Shown here piece after piece: positions 1 through 9,772 of a stretch of DNA of 64,000 nucleotides. Where the stretch lies: assembly GCA_024703855.1 (NCBI GenBank), contig CP087965.1:3278001-3342000 (forward strand). Reading direction: 5' to 3'. Position 1 is the first letter of the stretch. Each line of letters begins with the position of its first letter. A program made the position numbers and the translations under genes. This DNA comes from Polaromonas sp. P2-4 (GTDB taxonomy: Bacteria; Pseudomonadota; Gammaproteobacteria; Burkholderiales; Burkholderiaceae_C). The notes under the pieces were generated by a model. It was given only the letters and a program-made list of their open reading frames with translations, made no database searches and was not told where the DNA came from.

Positions 1-1008
1 GAGCGGCGCGAAGCGCTGGCGCTGATTAAAAGCGGCGAGGCGGGCCTGGTCATTGGCACGCACGCCGTGATCCAGGACAAGGTCGAATTCAAAAACCTGG
101 CGCTGGCCATCATTGACGAGCAGCACCGCTTTGGCGTGGCGCAGCGGCTGGCGCTGCGCAGCAAGATGACCGAGGATGGGCAGGAGCCGCACCTCTTGAT
201 GATGACGGCCACGCCGATTCCGCGCACGCTGGCGATGAGTTATTACGCCGACCTCGATGTCTCGACGATTGACGAGCTGCCACCGGGGCGCACCCCCATC
301 GTGACCAAGGTGGTGAACGATGCCCGGCGCGATGAGGTGATTGGACGCATACGCGGCCAGCTTCTAGAGGGCCGGCAGATTTACTGGGTCTGCCCGCTGA
401 TTGAAGAGAGTGAGTCGATCGACCTCGTCAACGCCACCCATACGCATGAAGCCTTGAGCAATGCGCTGCCCGGCGTGGGGGTGGGCCTGCTGCATTCGCG
501 CATGCCGGTGGCCGAGAAAAAGCCGTGATGAGTTTGTTCACCGAGGGGGTGATGGGCGTGCTGGTCAGCACCACCGTGATTGAGGTGGGTGTGGACGTGC
601 CCAACGCCTCGCTGATGGTGATTGAGCATGCCGAGCGTTTTGGTTTGAGCCAGTTGCACCAGTTGCGCGGCCGGGTCGGGCGCAGGCGCGGCGGCGTCGG
701 CCTGTGTACTGCTGTATTCAACCGGCGACGGACCCCGGCTGGGTGAGACCGCCCGGGCGCGCCTCAAGGCCATGGTGGAGACGAATGACGGCTTTGAAAT
801 TGCCCGGCGTGATCTGGAGATTCGCGGGCCGGGGGAGTTTTTGGGGGCGCGGCAGTCGGGTGCGCCCTTGCTGCGGTTTGCTGACTTGACTACGGATGCC
901 GAATTGCTGGCCTGGGCGCGGGGGGTGGCGCCGGTGATGCTGGACCAGCATGCCGGGTTGGCTCAGCGGCATATTTTGCGGTGGCTGGGGGGAAGGCTGA
1001 GTTTTTGA
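1..1008 (+). CDS. recG: ATP-dependent DNA helicase RecG, C-terminal part, two frameshifts
   Basis: This is the 3' part of recG, the branch-migrating helicase that remodels stalled replication forks and recombination junctions; the 5' part lies before the window. Visible helicase motifs are the DEQH box (motif II) near base 115, TATPIPRT (motif III) near 208, and QLRGRVGR (motif VI) near 660. Reading changes frame twice: one base is missing near 520 (after AEKK) and one extra base sits at about 684 (after GRVGR). Joining the three segments restores a normal RecG C-terminus ending GGRLSF. Identification is firm; the shifts look like sequencing errors. Confidence 0.93.
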
Positions 1009-1037
1009 AGGCTTGAGTTGTGACGGTTAGCGTTGGA

Positions 1038-1072
1038 GGCCAGGCGCCGCCGTAGGCGGTCGCCTCTGGGCC
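1038..1072. other. Strong stem-loop just downstream of the CPCC gene
   Basis: AGGCG-CCGCC (1042-1051), a three-base loop, then GGCGG-T-CGCCT (1055-1065) form a near-perfect stem with a single extrahelical base, flanked by GGCC/GGGCC that can extend it. A bulged hairpin right after the stop codon resembles the folded recombination site of an integron cassette, but the outer core sites do not match the consensus well. It could equally be a terminator-like hairpin between the convergent recG and CPCC genes. Confidence 0.45.
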
Positions 1073-1078
1073 GACTGG

Positions 1079-1354
1079 TTAATAAGCATCATGCCGCTCC
1101 TCAGGTCGAGGCGCTCTGACGTTGGAGAGCCATCTCCGCTCACTAGCACCGAAGGCTTTGAAATTGGCTCGCGCCTGCGAAAGACTAAGAAGACCATTCG
1201 GGCCACCCAAAACACTATCTGCATCGGTATCGTCTTGTCCGTCGTCATGCCAAAAGCATACTTGGCATATCTCGTCGTCCCCCAGTTTTCCCAAGGTAGA
1301 GAAACCGCAGCAAGGGCATTGCACTTTTGTTGTGGCCACACGCGTCACCAGCAT
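1079..1354 (-). CDS. Cysteine-rich CPCC-domain protein
   Basis: A 91-residue protein with the CPCC family signature (Cys_rich_CPCC): CPCCGFSTL, then ICQVCFW, then GPNGLLSLSQARANFKAFGA. The paired CxxC/CxxC arrangement suggests a small metal-binding fold; no function is established for the family. The longer reading frame extends upstream to 1477, but I prefer the internal ATG at 1354 because homology starts there and because GTTAAAC directly precedes it (1358-1364), as in mobile gene cassettes. It is intact, unlike many neighbours, and runs opposite to recG. Members of this family are often found in integron cassettes. Confidence 0.72.
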   Translation of the reverse strand: MLVTRVATTKVQCPCCGFSTLGKLGDDEICQVCFWHDDGQDDTDADSVLGGPNGLLSLSQARANFKAFGASERRWLSNVRAPRPEERHDAY

Positions 1355-1371
1355 GATGTTTAACGAATAGC

Positions 1372-1431
1372 GTTTATCTGCTGCGAGGCCAAGCTGAAAG
1401 AAACCAAGAGCACCTCCTGCGGCAGATAAAC
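1372..1431. repeat. Inverted repeat upstream of the CPCC gene
   Basis: GTTTATCTGC at 1372-1381 is repeated in exact inverse as GCAGATAAAC at 1422-1431, a 10-bp perfect pair separated by 40 bases, lying 17 bases upstream of the CPCC start. It may be an operator or part of an older recombination site. No other gene is visible from here to 1716. Confidence 0.45.
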
Positions 1432-1716
1432 CTTGTTGGATTGAACCGCCGGCCGGGATGGCCGATGGTGGTGGCATAGGGGTTTGTAAGTTTTTGCCCT
1501 GTCTGCTTGAGCAAATTATGACCGGGCTTTTTCACTGATTGCTGCGGCCCATGTCCCAGTTGCGTGAATTGACATGGCCCATGACGGCGGGCCGAATTTG
1601 AGCGAAAACCTTGGTTTCAGGCATCGGAACGGCAGTTACCCCTTTAAATACGGGTGTGAGTAGCTACTGAATTTGTAGCGCTGCCAGGGCTCTGGGTTGG
1701 GCTTGTTGAGGTCGTT

Positions 1717-2335
1717 TCTGGTCTGGCCGGTTTGCCCTTCACTACCAGGCCGGGAGTCGCCCCGGCAGGCGAGTTACTTTTCTTTGTCTCGCCAAAGAAA
1801 CCTAACGAAAAGAAAGGCGACCCTGCTGTCTGCGACCCTTCGCTGCGCTACGGGCACCCTGCGGTGCTCAGTCCAGCCGGGGTCTCGTGCAAACTCGCCT
1901 GCGGCTCAAACAAGCACGAGTCCTGATCCGTCTGGACTTCCGCTCCTCAGCGCATACAGAAGGGGTGGGGGAAGAAAACAAACAGCCAATACCAACAGCC
2001 ACGCTTCGCAGAACGCGCTTTGCGCGTTCTGCTCCCCTGATTCCGATTTCTTTCCCCCAAACCCGTCCTGGCTGGGCCTGTGCTGCGCAAGGAAGGCGGG
2101 ATCAGGGCCGCGCGCTGTTTGAGCCGCAGGCGAGTTTGCGTGGGACCCCGCTTTCCTTGCGCAGCGCAGGTTGCCTGTAGCGCAGCGAAGGGACCCAGAC
2201 TGCGGGTCGCCTTTCTTTTGGGTACTTTTCTTTGGCGAAGCAAAGAACAAGTGCCTCGCCCTGCCGGGGCGAGACCCGGCCTGGTAGTGAAGGGCACCCG
2301 ACCAAACCAGAAACAACCGCAGCTGCCAGCCATCC
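1717..2335. repeat. Long inverted repeat, two ~210 bp arms
   Basis: The segments 1717-1927 and about 2109-2335 are reverse complements of each other with roughly 80 percent identity by eye; shared words include CTTCACTACCAGGCCGGG, AGAAAGGCGACCC and CAAACTCGCCTGCGGCTCA. The ~180 bp spacer holds a further hairpin. Open frames across it in all directions (for example products containing SPKK or KKGDP) are repeat translations rather than genes. Similar sequence is a common interspersed repeat in Comamonadaceae as I recall. The whole 1484-2363 interval therefore contains no credible gene. Confidence 0.8.
2008..2032. terminator. Perfect 11-bp hairpin in the repeat spacer
   Basis: GCAGAACGCGC, a TTT loop and GCGCGTTCTGC form a perfect stem-loop. 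There is no T-run, so it is a terminator-like or structural hairpin rather than a proven terminator. Confidence 0.4.
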
Positions 2336-2363
2336 CCGAACCGAAAAGCAGGACAATAAGCCC

Positions 2364-3340
2364 ATGACGCTGACCGAACTCAAATACATCGTCGCCGTGG
2401 CCCGTGAAAAGCATTTTGGCAAGGGGGCCGAGGCCTGCCATGTCTCGCAGCCCACGCTCAGCGTCGCCATCAAGAAGCTCGAGGAAGAGCTGCAGGTCAA
2501 GCTGTTTGAGCGCAACGCCAACGAAATTACCGTGACGCCGCTGGGCGAAGAGATCGTGCGTCAGGCGCAAAGCGTGCTGGAGCAGGCCGACAATATTCAT
2601 GAAATTGCCAAGCGCGGCAAAGACCCGCTGGCCGGCGCGCTGCGGCTGGGCGTGATCTACACGATTGGCCCCTACCTGCTGCCCGACCTGGTGCGCCAGG
2701 CGATTGCCCATACGCCGCAAATGCCGCTGATGCTGCAGGAAAACTTCACCGTCAAGCTGCTTGAAGAGCTGCGCACCGGCGAGATTGATTGCGCGATCCT
2801 GGCCGAACCGTTTCCGGATGCCAATCTGGCGATTGCTGCGCTGTATGACGAGCCTTTTATGGCGGCGGTGCCCAACGCCCACCCGCTGGCCTTGCGCAGC
2901 AACGTCACGGCCGAAGAGCTCAAGACGGAAACCATGCTGTTGCTGGGCACTGGTCATTGCTTTCGCGACCATGTGCTGGAAGTCTGCCCCGAGTTTGCGC
3001 GGTTTTCCAGCAGCGCAGACGGCATCCGCAAGAGCTTTGAAGGCTCGTCGCTGGAGACCATCAAGCACATGGTGGCGGCGGGCATGGGCATCACGCTGGT
3101 GCCGCGCCTGGGGGTGCCCAAAGAGGCGCTGATGGAGCAGTCGGCCGCGAAAAAAACAGCAAACGCACGGTGTCCGCCGAGCAGCCCTCGTTTATCAAGT
3201 ACCTGCCTTTTAAGGGGCATGTGCCGAGTCGGCGTGTGGTGCTGGCCTGGCGCCGCAGCTTCACCCGCTACGAGGCGATTGCTGCGCTGCGCAACGCCAT
3301 TTACGCCTGCGAGTTGCCGGGTGTCACACGATTGTCCTAA
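2364..3340 (+). CDS. oxyR: Hydrogen peroxide-inducible genes activator OxyR (LysR family), one frameshift
   Basis: OxyR senses peroxide through a disulfide and activates antioxidant genes. The N-terminal winged helix (MTLTELKYIVAVAREKHFGKGAE, conserved SQPTLSVAIKKLE) is followed by the LysR effector domain. The two redox cysteines are present in the diagnostic spacing, GHCFRDHVLEVC, matching Cys199/Cys208 of E. coli OxyR. An A7 run near 3151 needs to be A8; with that one base the frame continues through RTVSAEQPSFIKYLPF to a stop at 3340. The start at 2364 is set by homology. The Dyp peroxidase begins 2 bases downstream, suggesting one transcript for peroxide defence. Confidence 0.93.
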
Positions 3341-3342
3341 CG

Positions 3343-4266
3343 ATGAACCTTTTTCAAACTGGCATCCTGCAAGCGGTGCCCGCCGTCGGGCGCTACGCTT
3401 TTTCTCCATCACAGCGCCTGCCGCCGCCCAGCCAGCGGCCCTGCGCCAGAGCCTGCAGCGCCTCGCCCCGCTGGTGGATGGCCAGGCCGTGGTGGCGGCA
3501 TTTGGCACCCGGCTGGTCACGGCCCTGGGCGCTGCCGTCCCTGGTCTGCGCGAGTTCCCGGCGCTCTCGGGCGCCGGCGTTGAGGTCCCCGCCACGCCAA
3601 CCGCCCTGTGCCTGTGGCTGCGCGGCAGTGACCAGGGCGATTTGGTGCTGCTGACGCGTCGGCTTGAAAAAGCGCTGGCCCCAACCTTTCATCTGGATCG
3701 CGTGATCGAGTCCTTTCGCCACGGTCAGAGTCCGACGGGCCACGGCCGGGACCTCACGGGCTACGAAGACGGCACCGAAAATCCCTGAAGGCGAGGCGGC
3801 CGAGGCCGCCGCCTTCGTGCAGGGCCAGGGGGTAGGCCTTGATGGAGCTAGCTTCGTTGCCATCCAGCAGTGGCTGCATGACTTTGATGCGTTTGAAACC
3901 ATGAGCCGGACCGAGCAGGACAACACCATTGGCCGGCGGCGCAGCGACAACGAAGAACTGGACGACGCGCCCGAATCGTCCCATGTCAAACGCACCGCGC
4001 AAGAAAGCTTTCAACCCGAGGCTTTTGTGCTGCGCCGCTCCATGCCGTGGGCCCTGCATGCGCCGGGCGGCAGCAAGGCCGGTTTGGTGTTTGTGGCGTT
4101 TGGCTGCTCTTTGGACGCGTTTGAAGCGCAGATGCGCCGCATGGCAGGGCTGGACGATGGCCTGGTGGATGCGCTGTTTCGTATTTCCAGACCAGTCACC
4201 GGCGCCTACCTGTGGTGTCCGCCCATGCACGCGAGCCAGCTCGATTTGCGCCAGCTCGGGCTGTGA
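3343..4266 (+). CDS. Dyp-type heme peroxidase (YfeX-like), two frameshifts
   Basis: A deferrochelatase/peroxidase of the Dyp family, about 307 residues when joined. Signatures are GYEDGTENP (the GxxDG motif with the catalytic Asp) and SHVKRT, whose His is the expected proximal heme ligand, followed later by [18 protein letters not shown]. No signal peptide is visible, so it should be cytoplasmic like YfeX. One T is missing near 3402 in a T-run and one T is extra at 3786; removing both gives a continuous protein. It sits 2 bases after oxyR and its TGA overlaps the ubiA start (ATG at 4266), so the three genes look cotranscribed. Confidence 0.9.
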
Positions 4267-5126
4267 TGCTGCGCCAGAAACTGGGTCTTTACCTGGCGCT
4301 GATTCGCTGGAATCGCCCGGCCGGCTGGCTGCTGCTGCTCTGGCCCACGCTGTCGGCGCTGTGGGTGGCCTCGCACGGTTTTCCGGGCTGGCATTTGCTG
4401 ACGGTGTTCACGCTCGGGACGATTTTGATGCGCAGCGCGGGCTGCTGCATCAACGATGTGGCCGACCGGGACTTTGACCGGCATGTCAAACGCACGGCCC
4501 AGCGGCCGGTCACCAGCGGCGCGGTCTCGGTCAAAGAGGCGCTGTGGCTGGGCGCCGTGCTGGCCCTGCTGGCGTTTGGCCTGGTGCTGACCACCAACGC
4601 CGTCACCATCGCCTGGTCGTTTGCCGCGCTGGCCGTCACGCTGGTGTACCCGTATGCCAAGCGCTTTGTGTCCATGCCGCAGGCGGTGCTGGGCGTGGCC
4701 TTCAGTTTTGGCATTCCGATGGCCTTTGCCGCCGTGCAGTCGCGCGTGCCCTTGCTGGCCTGGGTTTTGCTGCTGGGCAACCTGTTCTGGGTGATTGCCT
4801 ACGACACCGAATACGCCATGGTGGACCGCGACGATGACCTGAAAATCGGCATGAAAACCTCGGCCATCACGCTGGGGCGCTTTGATGTGGCGGGTGTCAT
4901 GCTCAGCTACCTGTTTTATCTATTTATTTGGGCTCTAGCCCTTATGAATAGGGTGCAATCAGCTATCTATTTGATAGCGATTGGGCTGGCGGGGCTGCAG
5001 GCACTGTGGCACGGCTGGCTGATCCGCCAGCGCGAGCGCGACGACTGCTTCAAGGCGTTTCGCCTGAATCACTGGCTGGGCTTCACGGTGTTTGCCGGTA
5101 TTGCGCTGTCTTACCTGCTGGCTTGA
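4266..5126 (+). CDS. ubiA: 4-hydroxybenzoate octaprenyltransferase UbiA
   Basis: An integral membrane prenyltransferase that attaches the polyprenyl tail to 4-hydroxybenzoate in ubiquinone synthesis. It has 286 residues (normal length) and many hydrophobic helices. Both Asp-rich Mg-prenyl-diphosphate motifs are present: NDVADRDFD and [13 protein letters not shown]. The start ATG overlaps the preceding stop as TGATG; longer upstream frames lie inside the peroxidase gene. Codons for [22 protein letters not shown] near the C-terminus (about 4921-4980) coincide with a copy of a dispersed intergenic repeat seen elsewhere in this window, so part of a transmembrane helix is written in repeat sequence. 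Confidence 0.95.
   Translation: MLRQKLGLYLALIRWNRPAGWLLLLWPTLSALWVASHGFPGWHLLTVFTLGTILMRSAGCCINDVADRDFDRHVKRTAQRPVTSGAVSVKEALWLGAVLALLAFGLVLTTNAVTIAWSFAALAVTLVYPYAKRFVSMPQAVLGVAFSFGIPMAFAAVQSRVPLLAWVLLLGNLFWVIAYDTEYAMVDRDDDLKIGMKTSAITLGRFDVAGVMLSYLFYLFIWALALMNRVQSAIYLIAIGLAGLQALWHGWLIRQRERDDCFKAFRLNHWLGFTVFAGIALSYLLA
4921..4980 (-). repeat. Dispersed repeat copy inside ubiA
   Basis: GGGCTCTAGCCC...AGGGTGCAATCAGCTATCTATTTGATAGC follows the same layout as the intergenic copies at 5158, 16288, 42241 and 59641 but lies in frame within ubiA. Confidence 0.7.
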
Positions 5127-5277
5127 TCCGGCCCGCTCGGGTCGGTACTCTTTGAGTGCTATCAAATAAATAGCCTCTTGCGTCCGTTCTGTATGGGCTA
5201 GAGGCCTTTTTTGCTTGAAAACTTCAAGCCGCGCCGAATTCGTTGCCGAGTTCGACGGCGCGTTGTCTGGCAGCTTC
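5126..5277. repeat. Left copy of ~150 bp direct repeat, including a proC 3' remnant
   Basis: This segment matches 16257-16406 in the same orientation; 42 bases (5223-5264 versus 16352-16393) are identical. It comprises a dispersed-repeat copy (5158-5216) plus, on the minus strand, the last ~18 codons of proC (AEAARQRAVELGNEFGAA then stop), with Gln where the full proC has Lys. It is a gene fragment without the rest of proC and marks the left edge of the inserted catabolic block. Confidence 0.85.
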
Positions 5278-5532
5278 AGCAAACCCGCGTCCAGGGCTGG
5301 GGTGCGGGCGTCGTCCCGCCGTGGCGGGTGCAGTCTGCCCCCTACCGCAGGCTTTATTCGCCTCCCATTTCGGTCGCACCGGTGCCGTTTGGGTGAGCTA
5401 ATTTTGGCATCGCATATGGAAAAAATTGATGCTTGCGGGGACGCCTGAGCGTGCCCACAATGCATTCATAAGTACAAGCGGCATGACCGGAAAAGAGGTC
5501 GGATGTGATTGAACAACCAAGGAGACAATGAA
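5278..5532 (+). promoter_or_regulatory. Leader region of the catabolic block
   Basis: No gene is visible here. It must carry the promoter for the transporter operon, though no clear -35/-10 pair stands out. An imperfect palindrome GGGGACGC-CTGA-GCGTGCCC at 5437-5456 is a possible regulator site (a LysR protein is encoded at 12060). A good ribosome site AAGGAGAC (5518-5525) precedes the ATG at 5533. Confidence 0.4.
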
Positions 5533-6574
5533 ATGAAGGATTCTGTGGACATGACGCGCCGGCAGCTGCTGGGCGCTTCCGTAGCAGCAGGGGGTCTGGC
5601 GGTCAGCGGTGCGCTGCTGTCGGTGCAGGCCCTGGCGGCGGACAAGGTGGCTGTGAACATGCAACTGGGCTGGCTGGCCGGGGGCAACCAGATCGGCGAG
5701 GTGGCGGCCAAGCGGCTCGGCTACTACGAGCAGGAGGGCATTGACTTTTCCATCCAGCCCGGCGGCCCCAACATCGACGGTGTGGCCCTGATCGCCTCAG
5801 GACGCTACGAGGCGGGCCAAGTGTCCTCCAGTCCGTCCATCATGTTGGCCGTGTCGCAGGATTTGCCGATCAAGTGCTTTGCTACCGGCTTGCAGCAGCA
5901 TCCCTACACCTTCTTCTCGCTCAAGAAGAACCCGATCCGCAAGGCGCAGGACATGGTCGGCAAGAAGATCGGCATCCAGTCCACCGGCATGGTGTTGCTG
6001 CGGGCCTTGCTGGCCAAGAACAAGATCGCCGAGAAAGACGTCAACATCATCCCCATCGGCGGCGACATGATGCCGTTGATGACGGGCCAGGTCGATGCAG
6101 TCACGGGCTGGCAAACCAACACCACGGCCATGAAGGTCCTGGGCACCGACCGGGTGGATCTGCGGCTGTGGGACGCCGGCGTTCGCCTCTACGCCTTGCC
6201 CTATTACGCCACCACGCAAACCCTTCAAACCCGATCCGATGTGTTGCAGCGCTTTCTGCGCGCCACGACGCGGTTGGGCCTACGCCTACAAGAACCGCGA
6301 GCAGGCGGTTGATCTGCTGATCAAGGAGTACTCCAATCTGAACCGGGCCGACGAGCGCGTGACGCTCGACGCGTTGATGGACTACGCCTTCAACCCCTCG
6401 ACCCAGGCGAACGGCTGGGGCACGATGGAGCGCGCTACCTGGCAGGAGCAGATTTCCCTGTATGCAGAGCTCGGCCAGTTCACCAAGCGCGTGCCCAAGG
6501 TGGACGAGGTCATGACCATGGACATTCTTAATGCGACCCGGGACTTCCGCCTGAAGTCCTTCTCCGCCACCTGA
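5533..6574 (+). CDS. ABC transporter substrate-binding protein, NMT1/TauA type, one frameshift
   Basis: The periplasmic binding protein of a NitT/TauT-type importer. It starts with a twin-arginine style signal ([15 protein letters not shown], cleavage after ALA), then the NMT1/THI5-like domain ([44 protein letters not shown]). The family binds sulfonates, nitrate, thiamine precursors or aromatic acids, so the substrate cannot be read from the sequence. An extra T near 6273 shifts frame; joining to [19 protein letters not shown] gives a full-length protein of about 346 residues. The start at 5533 is fixed by AAGGAGAC 7 bases upstream. It is the first gene of a tightly packed operon. Confidence 0.88.
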
Positions 6575-6585
6575 GGAGCCAACCC

Positions 6586-7446
6586 ATGCCAGCAGTTCAA
6601 GCCATCGCGCCGCGGGCGCAGTGGGCAGACACGCCTGTAGCGACCGCCTCGCGCACCGCAGTGCAGACCGATCCCGGCCTGTCGGTCCAATGCCGCAACA
6701 TCTCGGTGCGCTTCTTCACCGATCGGCGCAGCGTCACCGCCATCCGCGACCTGAGCCTCGATGTGGGGACCGGCGAGTTCCTCACGCTGCTCGGACCCTC
6801 AGGCTGTGGCAAATCCACCTTCCTGCGCGTGGTGGCGGATCTGGTGCAGCCCAGCCAAGGCGAGCTGCAGGTGCTGGGCGTAACGCCCGAGGCCGCGCGG
6901 CTTCGGCGCGACATCGGCTTCGTGTTTCAGGATGCGGCCCTGCTGCCCTGGCGCACCGCGCTGCAGAACGTCGAGCTGCCGCTGGAGGTGGCGCGCGGCA
7001 AGACCCATGGCGTAAAAAGGCGGCACGCGCCACCCCGCGCGAACTGCTGGAGCTGGTGGGCCTGAAGGGCTGTGAGCAGGCCTATCCGCACGAGCTGTCA
7101 GGCGGCATGCGCCAGCGCGTCTCGATTGCGCGCGCTGGTCAGCGACCCGCGCATCCTGCTGATGGACGAGCCCTTCGGTGCGCTGGACGAGATTACGCGG
7201 GATCGCCTGAACGAAGAACTGCGCCGGCTCTGGAAGGAGCTGGGCATGACCATTCTGTTTGTGACCCACAGCATCGAAGAGGCCGCCTTCCTCGGGCAGC
7301 GCGTGCTGATGCTGGCCGCCAACCCGGGTCGGGTGCGCGAGATCGTGCCGGTCCAGTTGCCGGAAGGCCGCACGCTGACGATCCGCGAAACCCCCGAATT
7401 TGTGCAACTCGCCGCCTACCTGCGCCGGGTTCTAGAGCAATGCTGA
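6586..7446 (+). CDS. ABC transporter ATPase, SsuB/TauB type, two frameshifts
   Basis: The energy-coupling ATPase of the importer. Walker A is GPSGCGKST, the Q-loop region [10 protein letters not shown], the signature [14 protein letters not shown], Walker [13 protein letters not shown] and the H-loop THSIEEA. The frame is broken near 7017 (A5 where A6 is needed) and near 7131, where GCGCGC is short by one GC pair; correcting both gives about 286 residues. GAGGAG lies 5-11 bases upstream of the ATG. The stop at 7446 overlaps an in-frame ATG of the permease gene, indicating coupled translation. Confidence 0.9.
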
Positions 7447-7460
7447 CGAAAGGTGTGGTC

Positions 7461-8318
7461 ATGAATACTACCGAAATCAAACTGGCAATGCCCCCGGACG
7501 ACGATTTGATGATCGCCGTGGAGGACGCTGAAACCGTGGCCTGGCACACCAGTCGCCGCCGCCAGATTTGGCGCCAGCGCATCCTGCCGGCGATCGGCAT
7601 CGCATTGCTGCTGTTCATCTGGTGGGCGATCGTCGCCGGCTTCAATGTGAAGCCCTTCATCGCGCCATCGCCGCTGTTGGTTTTGGAGACCCTGTTCGCC
7701 AAGCGCAGTGTGTTGCTGGAGAACATGCTGCCCACCGCGCTCGAAGCCGCCGGCGGCTTTCTGCTGGGCAACCTGGTCGCGATCATCATCGCCACGGTCT
7801 TCGTGCACAACAAAACGGTGCAGGAGATCTTCTTCCCGGTCGCGCTGATGCTGAACGCCATTCCCATTGTGGCCAAGGCGCCCGTCCTGGTGCTGATGAT
7901 GGGCAACGGCGTGGAGCCAAAGATCGCGATCGCCGCGCTCGTGTGCTTCTTTCCGACTTTGGTCAACATGGTGCGCGGGCTGCAGGCGGTCAACCCGCAG
8001 ACCATGGAGCTGATGCGCGTGCTCTCGGCCAGCAAGACCGAAGTCTTCTTCAAGCTGCGCCTGTTCAGTTCGCTGCCCTACCTGTTCTCGGGGTTGCGCA
8101 TCGCGGCCTCGATGTGCGTGATTGGCGCGGTGGTGGGCGAGTGGATCGGTGCCACCAAGGGCATTGGTGCACTGATCATCCAGGCCACCTACAACTTCGA
8201 TTCCGCCCTGCTGTATTCGGCCATCGTGATGAGCGCCTGCCTGACCGGTACGTTCTTCCTGGTCATCGCCTTGCTCGAACGCTGGGTGGTTCGCTGGCAG
8301 CCGGAGCAGGCGCATTAA
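7461..8318 (+). CDS. ABC transporter permease, SsuC/TauC type
   Basis: An inner-membrane permease of the BPD_transp_1 family, 285 residues from the chosen ATG. It has about six hydrophobic segments starting at [16 protein letters not shown] and a cytoplasmic EAA-like loop ([34 protein letters not shown]). I prefer the ATG at 7461, preceded by AAAGG, over the ATG at 7440 that overlaps the ATPase stop; both are in frame. It is intact. With the two upstream genes it forms a complete three-component importer. Confidence 0.88.
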   Translation: MNTTEIKLAMPPDDDLMIAVEDAETVAWHTSRRRQIWRQRILPAIGIALLLFIWWAIVAGFNVKPFIAPSPLLVLETLFAKRSVLLENMLPTALEAAGGFLLGNLVAIIIATVFVHNKTVQEIFFPVALMLNAIPIVAKAPVLVLMMGNGVEPKIAIAALVCFFPTLVNMVRGLQAVNPQTMELMRVLSASKTEVFFKLRLFSSLPYLFSGLRIAASMCVIGAVVGEWIGATKGIGALIIQATYNFDSALLYSAIVMSACLTGTFFLVIALLERWVVRWQPEQAH

Positions 8319-8375
8319 TCAGGCGCCGTGGTGCCGGGCTTGAGGCTGCATAACTTTATTTTTGAGAGGTTGACT

Positions 8376-9772
8376 ATGGACAAGGTGAGTAACTGGATTC
8401 AACAGCCGGCCCGCGATGTACGCATCGCTGCCAAGGCCGATGTGGTGGTGGTGGGCGGTGGCCCGGCCGGCCTGTCGGCGGCGCTGGCCGCTGCACGCAA
8501 CGGTGCGGAGGTGATCCTGCTGGAGCGCTACAACCATCTCGGCGGGCTCGCTTCCGGCGGCATGGTGCTGGTGCTCGATGACATGTGGGACAACCACCAG
8601 AACGAAATCTCGGTGCGCGGCAACTGCATGACCATGATCGAGCGCATGGCCGCGATGAAGCTGGCAGTCTTTCCGCGCCAGAACGAGTGGGGCAACGTCC
8701 CTGACTCATGCCGCCGCTGGGGCCGGTGGGGAACGTTTGACTTTCACAGCCATGAAACCCCGCACCCCATTTGTTTCGCGGCCGCGTTCGACCCTGATGC
8801 GATGAAGCGCGTCGCGCTCGACATGGTGCAGGAGCTGGGCATCAAGCTGCGCCTGCATTCATGGTTCTCCCAGACCCTGGTCGAAGACGGCAAGGTCAAG
8901 GGCGTGATCTGCGACACCAAGAGCGGGCGCGAAGCGATCCTGGGCGACATGGTGATCGACGCGACCGGTGACCTCGATGTGGCTGCGTCGGCCGGCGCGC
9001 CGCACACTGGCGGCAACTACATCATGACCACGGTGTTTCGCCTGGGTGGGGTGGATGCCGAAGCCGCGGAGCGCTTTGAGCGCGAGGAGCCGCAGAAGTA
9101 CGCGGAACTGGACCGCCAGATCAAGAAGGTGCTGGGCGGCTCCTGGGGTTACTGGTGGCTCAAGACGCCGCTGCCCGGCGTGGTGTGGTGCAACTGCCCG
9201 CACATGGCCGGCCTGGACGGCCTGCGGGTGGAGGACCTGACGCGTGCCGAAATCCAGGGCCGCAAGCACATCCATGCGCTGGTGGACTTCGTGCGCGGCA
9301 GGATGCCGGGCTTCGAGAACTGCTACCTGATCGACGTCGCGCCCCAGACCGGTGTGCGCCAGACCCGCCTGCTCGAAGGCGAGTACATCCTGACCAAGGA
9401 AGACTTGGCACAGCGCACCCGCTTCGACGACAGCATTGCCCGCGGCCGCGACTACTACATGCCCTACCGCGTGCTGCTGCCGCAAAGATCGACAACCTGC
9501 TGGTGGCAGGGCGTCACTACTCCGTGACCGCGCAGGCGCAGAAGATTTCACGCGAGATCCCGCCCTGCATGGCCATGGGTGAGGCGGCGGGCGTCGCCGC
9601 AGCACTCGCCCTGAATGCCGGCGTGACGGCGCGCAATGTCGATGTGAAAGCCGTGCAGAAAACCCTGCGAACGCAGGGTGCCGACCCGGGCGACCGCATC
9701 GGCCGCAACCCCGATGTGCCTGCGCTGGCGGCCGCCTTGGCCACCCGTCCCGAAGTCCTGGAGAATGTATGA
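8376..9772 (+). CDS. FAD-dependent oxidoreductase (FAD_oxidored family), one frameshift
   Basis: A flavoprotein of about 465 residues with an N-terminal dinucleotide-binding fold, VVVVGGGPAGLSAALAAARNGA, followed by LLERYNHLGGLASGG, and a C-terminal FAD-contact region with DNLLVAGRHYSV and MAMGEAAGVAAALA. The family (PF12831-like) includes dehydrogenases of uncertain substrate. One A is missing near 9487 (CAAAG for CAAAAG). GAGAGG precedes the ATG at 8376. The stop overlaps the next gene's start (ATGA at 9769), so it is cotranslated with the CoA-transferase, pointing to oxidation of a carboxylic acid handled as a CoA ester. Confidence 0.85.

Noticed and set aside
1020..1370. A canonical integron attC site for the CPCC gene
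   Set aside because: The hairpin and the GTTAAAC junction are suggestive, but the outer core sequences near 1026 and 1078 do not give a matching RYYYAAC/GTTRRRY pair, so I report only a cassette-like resemblance.
1697..3068. Long open frames over 1697-2367 on both strands and the minus-strand frame 1947-3068
   Set aside because: They translate the inverted repeat (recurrent KKGDP-type words) or lie antisense to oxyR.
3393..4230. Minus-strand open frames opposite the Dyp peroxidase
   Set aside because: They are shadows of a GC-rich gene; the plus strand carries clear family motifs.
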